A stretch of 64,000 nt of DNA from Acridotheres tristis (Eukaryota; Chordata; Aves; Passeriformes; Sturnidae), in contig CM072891.1 in the NCBI GenBank assembly GCA_037013685.1, positions 11,446,501 through 11,510,500 on the forward strand, written 5' to 3'. The first letter of the stretch is position 1; every line of letters begins with the position of its first letter. The notes below the pieces were generated by a model. That model was not told the origin of the DNA. It did no database searches and saw only the letters and a program-made list of their open reading frames with translations. Below, in pieces: positions 56,201 through 64,000 of this stretch. Both the position numbers and the translations under genes were made by a program.

Positions 56201-59200
56201 GGAAAAAACCAGTTTTTTCAGCATAATAATACTGCTGGAAGTGCCAGGGGCTTTCTCTTGATGTTCAGCGCCACTGATCCAAGTGTGCTGCTGCTGGCAG
56301 CTGCTCCCAGCAGGACCCACTGCAACGAGGGAAGCAGCTGCCATCAGCCTATGCTCCAGGGACTGATGAGGAATTGGATGTGTGGGCTGGGAGCAAAGGA
56401 CAGGGCAGTATGGTGGCTGCTTGCTCCATGCAGCTTTTCACAGGCTGTCCCATGAAGTTGCCTCTGTGATCCATGGCCAGCTGTGGCTGTGCCAGGCTGG
56501 GGGCAGAGAGGCTTCTCCTGGTGCTTTGAAGCCAGCTGGTGGCAGCGGGAAGGGGCACAGTTGTGCCTTCTGCTCAGCACGTCCCTCTTGCTTCCCTGTG
56601 CTCACAAAATGCTTTTCCCAGCTGAAGGTTTTGCCATTCCTCCTCTGATAGGGAAGGCTGCAAGAGTGAGGAAGCAGGGATGAGACTTACATCACTTAAG
56701 TAACATCTTGTGTATCACCCCATCCTCTTGCAAGGGCATTTCATTCCTAGGGAAGCAAGCAGGTTCCTCAGGTGGGCAGCAGCCCCCACACAGGGGATTC
56801 CCCAGCTTAGACCAGTGCTCCAGGGGTGATCCCAGCACCTCTCAATTGCAGAAGGGCTCATTCTGCTCCAGCCCCCTGGAACCATGGATTACAACACTGG
56901 GACTGTCAGAGAGAGACCAGTTGCTGGGCTCTGGGAGTTTTTCCCATTGGGATGGCACCAGGCAGGTGGGAGGTAGGATCAGCAGGAGCACACCAGCATC
57001 ACATCTGTCCCAGAGATAAGTCCATAAGGAAGCACCTGTTTCCCCGTGACTGCACTGGGGATGAGGTGGGCATCTTGTGTTCATCCTGCTGGAAGATTTG
57101 AGTACTGCTCTCCCACACACCCTCATCTCTCCCACAGGGTGAAGTGACTTCGGGAAGTCACCTCACCACTGCATCTGTGCTGAGACATGACCATGCTCAG
57201 GCTGGCCTTAGGTGACATTAAGTTGTTCCTAGAGGGCTCCCAAGGCAGCCTGTACTGGTGGGGCAGTGTCCTTGCAGTTAGAAAGGCTTTCTGATGTCTA
57301 GTCCCTGCCCTTGCTTTGCAGATCACTGCAGGTCTCACTCACATGCTAAGGTGATTGATTTCTGTGTGGTTTAAAAATCACTTTGTTGAGCTACAGGCCA
57401 TAAATAATACTTGCAGTGGCTGTAGTTTCCTCCTAGCTTTTGAACCTGGAATGCTGTACCCCTGCTAGAGTGCCCTTTTCTTCATAATGACACTGATTTG
57501 CTTTTCTGCATCCTTCCGGGACTTTTCCTTCTGTGAGTTTTTTGAGTGATTGCTACAGGGTTATGGAAGCACCATCATTAGCAGTCTAGGTTGAATGTTG
57601 ACTCCAATACACCCACCTTGGCTAGGTATAATATATTCAGTTGGCATTTCCCTCCAGTTCTTTTCCCTTGGTTTCCTTGTTAAAATCTGTGTGCTTTGTC
57701 ACAGACAGAAATGCAGAACTTGTGGCATGAAGGTTAATGCTCAAAACAAGGGATTTAAATGTTTAAAGTCTCAAGAGGACAAGTATCAGAAGCAGTGCTT
57801 TTCCAGTTGCTCACCCACTGCAGGACTTCAGCAGGACATTGGAGGGAAATGGCTCCCATGAGAGGGTTTGTGCTGTGCCTGCAGCAGGCAGAGCCCTGCC
57901 TGTGCTGGCTTTTGTCTGACAGTTCAGGAGCTGGTAGCAGCAAGAGTTTCTGGAGTGGCTGAGAGCTGCTGGGGCTGTTTCTTCTCTCGTGACTCAAGGG
58001 GCATCCTCCATGCAGCTGGAGACATGGATAATACCCAGCTGCAAAATCCCGCCCTTCCCCACCTCTGCCTGCTGACGAGCTTGCAGTCACCACAAACAGC
58101 TGATAACACAGGCAATTCAACTCGATGATGCCGAGTCGCTGCCTTTATTGCTGGCTGCAGCAACTTGTGCATGTGCATGCTGCAGTTAATGCAAGGAGGG
58201 GGCCTTGGGAAGGCACCCACTGACCTTTAAGCACACGCAGGGGAGACATTGGTGTCTCTTCACCCAGCAGCACAGCCACAAGAAGTGTGGTGGCTCAGCA
58301 CTTGGGCCAAGCCAGGGTGGTGGGATGGAACACCTGCTCCTCACTGTCCCCACAGGCCACAGTGGCCACCCTGTTCCAAAAGGGTGCAGAACAAAGAGTG
58401 GAGCTGCCTCCAGCCAGAGCACAACCACCACCAGCAGGTGACTGGAGAGCAAGTGCTGGGTATCCCTCTCCTGTGGCCTCAGGTCCTGATAAATGCAAGG
58501 AGTGAGCACAGAAGGCTTGTCCTCACTGAGTAAGACAAGGGGGAAGGAGCTGCTGGTTCAAGTGGGCACTACAGGGAAGGAGGGCTCTCTCACTCCTTTC
58601 AGAGGTGTGCAGTGAAAATTTCAACCCCACAGAGAGAAAAAGTAGTAGTAGTAGTAGTAGTGCAGTAGTGCCAGTATCCAGTGTGGTGGTGGGTTGTCCA
58701 CCTGTGAGAGTGTTCAGGTGTGATGGACAAGACCCCCAAACTCCAGGCAGGGGGTGGACCAAGTCTGATCAAACTGATGACATGCTTGTATGAGTCCCAG
58801 CTGCCAGGACAGGAACCAAGAAAAAGCACAGTCTGCCTTGGAAAGAGGAATCATAGGGCAGCCCAGGCTGGAAAGGACCTCAAAGAATCACCTGGACAAA
58901 CCTTGTGTGGGAGAGGGAGTCTGGGTGAGACGATCTTGCACACTCTCTAGTGGTGTCTTGAAAATCTCCAGCGATGAGGACTCTACCATTTCCCTGGGGA
59001 GGTTGTTCTGCAGAATGGTTGTTCTCACTGTAAAAAATGTCCTCGTTATGTCGAGATGAAACCTGGGCGTGCACGTTTGTGTGCTTCGTAGTGAATGTGA
59101 CGGCTGCATGTACCTACAGACACCTGCCGGGGATAAGGTGCCAGGGGAGCCCCATCACGAAGGGAGGAAGGATGCTGCCCGCACCTGCCTGGGGAGGCGG

Positions 59201-62200
59201 GGAGGGGGCGCGGGGCTCCCTGGCTCGGGAATAACATCGCTGCCCCTTTAAAAGGCAGCGGCCGCGGGTGGCGATGCGGCGGCCCCGGCCCCCCTGCCCG
59301 GCCCCGGCGGGAGGCTCGTCCCGCCCGCCCGGTGGCCTGATCGCGGGCACTAATCCCGGCAGGGCCATGTGAGCCGGGCGGGCGGCGCGGCCCGGGCTGC
59401 GGGCGGCGGCGAGGCCAGCCGGCTGCAGGCCGAGATGCTCCAGCTCGACCTCATCGACGCGGCGGGGGACACGCCGGCCGAGGAGCAGACGGCGCCCGAG
59501 CCGCTGCAGAAAGACCCCCCGGCCGTGACCACCGAAGTCTACAGGCCGAAGCGACCCACAACCCTCAACCTCTTCCCGCAGGTGCCTCGCAGCCAGGTGA
59601 GCCGGGATGGGGGGCTCGGGGCGATCGGGTGGTGCAGAGGAGGAGGAAGGATGCTCCCGGCAGACGGGATCGCCTTTTGTCTCGGGCGGATGGAGGGAGG
59701 GAATAGAAGGGGATGGTGGGGCTCGGCTGGAAGTAGGAAATAGAAGGGGATGGTGGGGCTCAGCTGGAGGGGTGGCGGGGCTCGGCTGCGCTGCCCGCGA
59801 TGCTCGGCGGGGCAGCCGCCCCCGCCATCCCGGGGGTCCATTCTCACCGCCGCTCGCATCCCCGGGCCGGGCACAGCGCAGGCCGAGCTGGAGGGAGCGA
59901 TCTGATCTGCGGGCCCGGGGGTCCCCGGGTGCCGGAGACCTGAGCACGCCCTGCCGGGCCGCCCCTGCGCACCGCCGAGCATCCCAGCGCTGCGCTCGGC
60001 GGGGGTTCTTCGAGGGGGCTTAGGCGCCGGGTGGGTCCTTCTTTCGTCTCTGCTGCCGAGGTGGAGAGGGAACACGCCAGGAATCGTGTCGGGACTGAGA
60101 TGTGCCCTAGCAGGGTCCGGGTGGCCTGGCAGAGAGCCGTGCGGCAGGGGCAGGGTGGGAGCTGCGGAGGGTTCCCGTGGGATGGGGAGCAAACGAGGGA
60201 TAGCGAACGCGTGAATGAGCCATCGCGGGACGGGGCACCGCGCCACGGAGCCCAGGGCCGGCACCGACAGCTGGCTGGGCTCCAGCTGCCCCAGGTTGGG
60301 GGAGCACCAGCTCTAGGGCAGGTTGGTGACACCAGGTGTCCCATGCCTGGCGGTGGGGACCTGGTGGCCTCAGCTCCTGAGCGGCGGTGCCTGGCAAGAG
60401 AAGCATTAATGTCAGAACCCCGTACAAAATCTGAGAGACAGAAAAGCAACGCCCAAAATGGTGGCCAGGAGGACAAGGGGGTTCTGTTGTCTTGCTCACG
60501 CTCAGATTTTGTAAAGATTTTGTATGGTTTTAGCCAAGACTGCCTGCCCCACGCAGCCATGGTGTTACTGTCACCCCTGGGGTGGATGATGTTTTGGTGC
60601 CCTGCATGCTGACCCCCCAGGCAGCGGCTGGAGTCCCTTTGCTCTGTCGCTTCTGCAAACTTCACTAACCCACGCAAAGTGCACGACGTGCAGGGCTATT
60701 TTTGCCACCCTCCTCCATTCAGTTCTGCCTTCTGCCAAGTAGGAGGATTTTCGTCGCGGTGACGTTCAGCTGAGGAGCATGAAGTGAGAGGCAGGTGTCC
60801 CCGTGGGTGACAGATGGGGAGTAGTCAGAGCTGGGTGTCACCAGCCCAGCACCGGCAGCTGATGCCAGCTCTGCCTGAGGCCATGGGTGGGAGGAGGAGG
60901 AGGAAGGCACAGAGCCAAGGATAGGCGCCCGCAGGCAGCTGGCACCAGGGACAAAGGCAGCAGGCTGGGGAGGCGGGGGTAGCTCCACTGAGCATAATGG
61001 ACAAGGGGACAGCAGCAGCCTTGTCCCATCCTGTGCAGGGATCCTGAGGAGCAAGTGATATGTGGCAGCAACATCCAGCCGGGGGAGGTGGGGAGCAGCA
61101 GGGCCCTCTCCCAGGCACTCGGTTCCAACCAGTATCCGGGGGTGGGAGTAGGTATCTCTCTTCACTTATGTGAGACACTGCATCCCCTTGACCTGCCCAG
61201 CTCCCTTCTCCTACAAGTAGTCAGAAGAGGGACCATGGCCATGAATCCTCTCTTGAAGGTTCCATTGGGGCACCAGGCACTCTGCCAGACAGGGTGTTCA
61301 CAAAGCAAGGCATCATCCCATCCTCTGCTCTTGTGGGGCCAGGATCCAGCCTGGTGATGTCTCAGTTGCTGCTGGGCACTCTATAATCATCATCCCAGGC
61401 AGGTGGCCTGGAAATGGTGAGAGGAGCATCCCCAGCTTTCCAGAGGGCAAGAAACAGCTGTTGTGACTGGCTAGGTTCATCCTCTAGTGAATGCCTCTCC
61501 ACCCTGGCAGGGCATTACAGGGGCTCTGGCCCTGTGAGGATGGCTGGGCTCAGTGGGCTGTGCCTGCTGCATTGCTGCCTTCTGTCCCAGCCCAGGCAGC
61601 CAGGCTGGCTTGTGTGTGCTGGCCCCGTGGCACTCTGCACGCAGACGCCATGGCTGTGACAGCTTGCCTGGCCCACATCCCGGCCCATCGTGTCCCTGGG
61701 AAAGGCTAGCAGGGACGTGCTGTTATTTGCCTTGGCACAGGAGGGACTCATGGAGGTCATGGTAGGAGGTTGCCAAAGCTCTGTGAGGGGGTCTCCCTCC
61801 CCACATGGAGGCAGGGATCTGGCAGGCATGGTTCAGCAGTGTGTGACATGATGGAATTTTAGGGCAAAGGCTTCCTACATGTCGGTGGGGGGGAGCAAAG
61901 TAAGGACAGGGTGGCTCCTGTGCTGCTGGGAACAGCTGTGGGTTGGTGATAAGGCCATGAGAAAATCCAAGGCGTCCCAGCGGGGCTTTGGTGCTTAATC
62001 AAAAACTAACAGTGGAAAATGCCACTGCTGCAGCTGGGACAGAAACATGCAGTGCCCTGTAGGAGGGGTGGGGAGTGTGTAGCCAGGGAGAACCTGAGGA
62101 TGGAGGAATGGATGAGGGCTGGCACTACACCAGGCAGGATGTCACACCTTGCAGAGGCGGGCAAGGAGGATTTGTCCCCCATCTGCAGGAGGGTCCTCAT

Positions 62201-64000
62201 TAGAGGGGACTTGGTGCCCTTTGGTCCCTGGGTCTTGCAGCAAGGCTGAGCATGTGTTCCCCTGTGCACGTGCATGGCCAGCCAACCAGGGCTGGGCAGG
62301 CAGGGCACAGCACCCACAGAAACCTGCCCAAGCATGGGGGGCACGGATGGCCTGATCCTGCCTCTCCTCTCCAGCTGCTCAGGATTGACGTGTGCTAGTG
62401 AACTGTAGATGTGTGTGTGCACTGTCTGTGTGCACCCTGTATACACCCAATACAGATGTCTCCAGGGGCAGGCATTAGTCTATCCAGCTCAGCTTCCAGC
62501 TGAGCAGCAGCACGACACCTGGTCCTTGGGATTCCCCCCATTTCATTAAGCTGGGTGGTTTGAAGGTAGGCAGGGCTGGCAGGATGGGAGCAAAGCATGC
62601 AGGCAAGCTCAGGTCTTGAATTTTTTGTCTTGGGACTGTCCAGCTATGGGCTTCTGCAGCCGAGTTTCCCCCGGTGGATGAATGCAACCCAGCTGGCTCC
62701 ATGCCCATCCTGTTCAGCCATCATGCCAGCTCTTGCAGCAGCAGCATGGTGAGATGTGGGGCTGGTGGGGGGGTCTCCCTGAGCATCACGTGCCCCAGCA
62801 TGCCCAGCTGAGCGGGGTGCTATGGACCCAGGGAGGAATGGGTGCTGCCATGCCACATGCTGTTTACTGTTTGGGCTATAAGGCAGCTTTGTTCTTCTCC
62901 TCAGGACACTCTGAATAACAACTCTCTGGGGAAAAAGCACAGTTGGCAGGAGCGGGTGTCCCGGTCGTCGTCCCCTCTGAAAACGGGTGAGTTCTCAGGC
63001 TTTTGGCCAAGGTCAGCTCCTTGCACCCTTTCATGGTGCTCAGGAGCCTGAGGCAAGTGGTACTGGAGCAGAAGGTTGGGGAAAACATACCACATGGATG
63101 CAGGGTGCATGTCTGTCTTGCTGTCTATAATTACCTGAGATTGTTAGTGAGCTGGGAGTTGCCCTCTTCTCCCAAGTAGAAAGCAGTAGGACAAGAGAAA
63201 ATAGCCTCAAGTTGCACCAGGGTAGGTCTAAATTGGATATTAGAAGAAATTTCTTCATTGAAAGGTTGACCAAGCATTGGAACAGGGAAGTGCAGGAATC
63301 ACCATCCCTGGAAGTGGTCAAAATTGTGTAGATGTGGTGCTTAGATACATGGTTTAGTGGTAGACTTGACAGTGTTGATGGTTGACCCTGAGAATCTTAG
63401 AGGTCTTTTCCAATTTAAATGATTCTGTGAGTCTGGGTGGCACCCCTGGACACCTTCCCTGTCAGGGAGCATCCCCCTCTGTGTGGCTGTCTACGCTGCT
63501 CTCCTCTCCCTGCAGGTGAGCAGACCCCTCCCCATGACCACGTTTGCCTGAGTGATGAGGTCAATCACCAAAACAGCACAACCTCCACCAAAGACCGGGG
63601 CACATCCACGGAGAGCCCATGCCGGCGCACAGCAGCCACACAGATGGCCCCAGCCTGCGTTGCCTCGTCCCGGCCGCCCGAGAAGCACCAGGCCACCAGC
63701 CGGGCCCCACCACATGGTGCCAGCGTCGTGGTGGTGACGAGGGGCCCCGAGGCCCACCGGGACCGCATCCGCTACCAGACGGATGTGAGGCTGGAGGCCA
63801 CCGAGGAGATCTACCTGACGCCCGTGCAGAAGAACTCGGACCCCCTGGAGACTGACAAGCCGTTCCTGTCTCAGTCCAGCGAGAACCGCATGTCCATCAG
63901 CTCCGACATTGACACCTCCGGCTATTCAGCCCTGGCAGGGAAAACCAACCCCTCCATCAGCGAGGAGGACGAGGTGCTGGACTACATGTCCTCTCCCGAC
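44133..64000 (+). CDS. MAPK8IP1: JNK-interacting protein 1 (JIP1/IB1), 5' part, two alternative first exons
   Basis: Join 44133-44218, 51536-51641, 59363-59596, 62905-62986, 63516-64000 and beyond; 331 aa visible of about 700. JIP1 is a cytoplasmic scaffold that binds JNK, MKK7 and MLKs and links cargo such as APP to kinesin-1; it is enriched in neurons and beta cells. Visible parts: N-terminus [20 protein letters not shown]; the conserved acidic block [20 protein letters not shown] (30-49); the JNK-binding docking motif [18 protein letters not shown] (125-142), identical to human; and [13 protein letters not shown] in exon 5. The acidic and Gln/Gly-rich linker that precedes the docking motif in human is about 30 residues shorter. 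The SH3 and PTB domains should lie right of the window. Starts were chosen by family alignment, since GC-rich sequence leaves the frame open upstream of exon 1a. Confidence 0.96.
44384..44535. repeat. 24/25-bp minisatellite, six copies
   Basis: Units start at 44384, 44408, 44433, 44457, 44482 and 44507. Each begins CAGCCATCC (one has CAACCATCC) followed by CTTCTGCCCC or CTCCTGTCCC. Copies alternate between the two types, so the higher-order period is about 49 bp. Strongly C-rich on this strand. Confidence 0.93.
49247..49256 (+). promoter_or_regulatory. MAPK8IP1: MEF2-type site upstream of exon 1b
   Basis: CTATTTTTAA is a perfect match to the MEF2 consensus YTAWWWWTAR, about 190 bp before the ATG of the second first exon. 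It could also serve as a TATA-like element. Confidence 0.4.
49443..49513 (+). CDS. MAPK8IP1: MAPK8IP1 alternative first exon 1b
   Basis: Encodes [20 protein letters not shown] then WEK and two bases of Trp24. It matches the mammalian JIP1 isoform that begins MQLVLKMDSS and contains [10 protein letters not shown]. Donor TG|GTAGGG has the same phase as exon 1a, so TG + G gives Trp followed by [10 protein letters not shown] of exon 2. The first ATG has a weak context (T at -3); Met7 has A at -3 and G at +4 and may also be used. Confidence 0.92.
49514..51535 (+). other. MAPK8IP1: MAPK8IP1 intron between exons 1b and 2
   Basis: 2.0 kb, GTAGGG to CTCCCTCCAG. No recognised repeat or exon. Confidence 0.82.
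51536..51641 (+). CDS. MAPK8IP1: MAPK8IP1 exon 2
   Basis: 106 bp: [20 protein letters not shown] then [15 protein letters not shown]. The first part is invariant between JIP1 and human and is shared in weaker form with JIP2. Donor CGG|GTAAGT, phase 0. Confidence 0.97.
52850..53115 (+). mobile_element. Retrovirus-like interspersed repeat fragment
   Basis: The stretch with GGGATAAACACTATTCAGCA, CATCAGTGTGTTATCAATGC and CACAGCACTGCACCATCTAC resembles a dispersed endogenous-retrovirus tail that I recall as common in passerine genomes. The preceding bases encode a short hydrophobic segment ([12 protein letters not shown]) and then stop, which would fit a decayed envelope end. The family name and the true boundaries are uncertain. 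Confidence 0.45.
54581..54741. repeat. 23-bp minisatellite, seven copies
   Basis: Unit AGCCGTGGCCAGCAGTCAGC plus ATC, at 54581, 54604, 54627, 54650, 54673, 54696 and 54719. Copies differ almost only at bases 4-5 (CG, CA or AG). Because 23 is not a multiple of 3 and the unit lacks stops, all three forward frames are open through it. It is followed directly by GGCTGCTGACTGC, an inverted copy of the GCAGTCAGCAGCC-like core. Confidence 0.97.
58641..58661. repeat. (AGT)7 trinucleotide run
   Basis: Seven perfect AGT copies within MAPK8IP1 intron 2. Confidence 0.95.
58848..59066 (-). mobile_element. CR1 LINE 3' fragment, antisense
   Basis: Left edge GAATCATAGGGCAGCCCAGG then CTGGAAAGGACCTCAAAGAA is the reversed CR1 3' end. 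It continues with AAAATCTCCAGCGATGAGGA, CTCTACCATTTCCCTGGGGA and a CACTGTAAAAAATGTCCTC motif typical of CR1. Confidence 0.85.
59200..60010. promoter_or_regulatory. MAPK8IP1: CpG island around MAPK8IP1 exon 3, possible internal promoter
   Basis: A GC/CpG-rich block covering exon 3 and flanks. A TATA-like CTTTAAAAGG lies at about 59246-59255. About 20 bp on, an ATG at 59274 opens a 32-codon frame that stops at 59370 and is out of phase with JIP1. Transcription from here could make an N-truncated JIP1 starting at Met in AEMLQL and keeping the JNK-binding motif. This is inference. Confidence 0.5.
59363..59596 (+). CDS. MAPK8IP1: MAPK8IP1 exon 3 with the JNK-binding motif
   Basis: 234 bp, residues 65-142, phase 0 at both ends. 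[20 protein letters not shown] matches human [20 protein letters not shown], then a short linker, then [19 protein letters not shown]. The docking motif (Arg125, Leu132, Leu134) binds JNK. The acceptor chosen is GGCAG at 59358-59362, preceded by a good branch-point word (CACTAATC) but almost no pyrimidine tract. An alternative phase-0 acceptor after CTGCAG at about 59429 would drop SRLQ, which human keeps. Donor CAG|GTGAGC. Confidence 0.9.
59597..62904 (+). other. MAPK8IP1: MAPK8IP1 intron 3
   Basis: 3.3 kb, GTGAGC to TCTCCTCAG. The first 400 bp continue the CpG island. An inverted repeat lies at 60423-60513 and a CACGTG word at 62787-62792. No recognised transposon or exon. Confidence 0.82.
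60423..60513. repeat. Inverted repeat, 13-bp perfect arms
   Basis: TACAAAATCTGAG (60423-60435) and its exact reverse complement CTCAGATTTTGTA (60501-60513), separated by 65 bp, with weaker pairing further inward. It could fold as a hairpin in the intron RNA. Confidence 0.85.
62905..62986 (+). CDS. MAPK8IP1: MAPK8IP1 exon 4
   Basis: 82 bp: [20 protein letters not shown] then SSSPLKTG, nearly identical to human. Continues directly from the docking motif. Donor G|GTGAGT. Confidence 0.96.
62987..63515 (+). other. MAPK8IP1: MAPK8IP1 intron 4
   Basis: 0.53 kb, GTGAGT to CCCTGCAG. More than half of it is a CR1 fragment (63122-63429). Confidence 0.9.
63122..63429 (+). mobile_element. CR1 LINE 3' end
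   Basis: TGCCCTCTTCTCCCAAGTAG, then GGATATTAGAAGAAATTTCT and AGCATTGGAACAGGGAAGTG, ending TTTTCCAATTTAAATGATTC and TGTGAG. This is the sense-orientation last 310 bp of CR1 and ends about 85 bp before exon 5. Confidence 0.9.
63516..64000 (+). CDS. MAPK8IP1: MAPK8IP1 exon 5, cut by the window edge
   Basis: Completes Gly170 and runs 161 full codons to the last base of the window. Includes [54 protein letters not shown] then LTPVQ, and a Ser-rich stretch ending [18 protein letters not shown]. The middle (about 210-245) is divergent from human and contains a VVVV run. The exon continues to the right. Confidence 0.96.

Larger units (their letters stand above)
51642..59362 (+). other. MAPK8IP1: MAPK8IP1 intron 2
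   Basis: 7.7 kb. Holds an ERV-like fragment (52850-53115), a 23-bp minisatellite (54581-54741), an (AGT)7 run (58641-58661), a minus-strand CR1 (58848-59066) and, at its 3' end, the start of a CpG island. No extra exon was recognised. Confidence 0.82.

Noticed and set aside
59114..60677. Minus-strand frames of 241-277 codons at the MAPK8IP1 exon 3 CpG island
   Set aside because: Shadows of GC-rich exon and island sequence; no codon pattern or homology.
1..64000. CRISPR arrays, tRNA/rRNA genes, bacterial mobile elements
   Set aside because: The tandem repeats present are minisatellites without unique spacers. No cloverleaf or rRNA core was seen, and all genes are vertebrate with spliceosomal introns.

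Overview
The window is a vertebrate nuclear locus and almost certainly comes from a bird. It holds three multi-exon genes on the + strand with GT-AG introns and CpG-island promoters. The interspersed repeats are mostly CR1 LINEs, including recognisable CR1 ORF2 C-terminal protein text. The introns are compact, and the cryptochrome tail has the short avian form. One ERV-like fragment resembles repeats I know from passerine genomes, but I cannot name the species. The head-to-tail gene order SLC35C1 - CRY2 - MAPK8IP1 is the same as on human 11p11.2.

Layout. 1-12.9 kb is gene-free flank with a (TGGCA)n microsatellite, a 5'-truncated CR1 on the minus strand (2.2-3.3 kb), several AT-rich blocks that look like conserved noncoding DNA, and a probable solo LTR (12.27-12.86 kb). 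SLC35C1, the Golgi GDP-fucose transporter, occupies 13.2-16.75 kb in two coding exons and is complete (367 aa). CRY2, the circadian repressor cryptochrome 2, runs from 17.86 kb to a poly(A) signal at 40.56 kb. It has 11 coding exons and 584 aa, with the FAD-pocket Asn and the Trp triad intact. Its 7-kb intron 3 carries an ancient CR1 and a separate CpG island with two CACGTG E-boxes. MAPK8IP1 (JIP1/IB1) starts at 44.1 kb and runs off the right edge at 64 kb. Two alternative first exons (44.1 and 49.4 kb), exons 2-4 and part of exon 5 are visible, including the JNK-binding motif. The SH3 and PTB domains lie beyond the window.

The three products are not a functional unit. They act in Golgi fucosylation, the transcriptional clock and JNK/kinesin scaffolding respectively. 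Exon phases were checked: all junctions in each gene join in frame, and the last base of the window closes a codon of MAPK8IP1 exon 5.

I saw no bacterial-type system, CRISPR array, tRNA or rRNA. The points most worth a second look are: the intronic E-box CpG island of CRY2; an uninterrupted alternative reading frame through CRY2 exons 10-12; a NAGNAG acceptor and an altered phospho-switch in the CRY2 tail; the second first exon of MAPK8IP1; and a MAPK8IP1 exon 3 sitting in its own CpG island with a poor acceptor.
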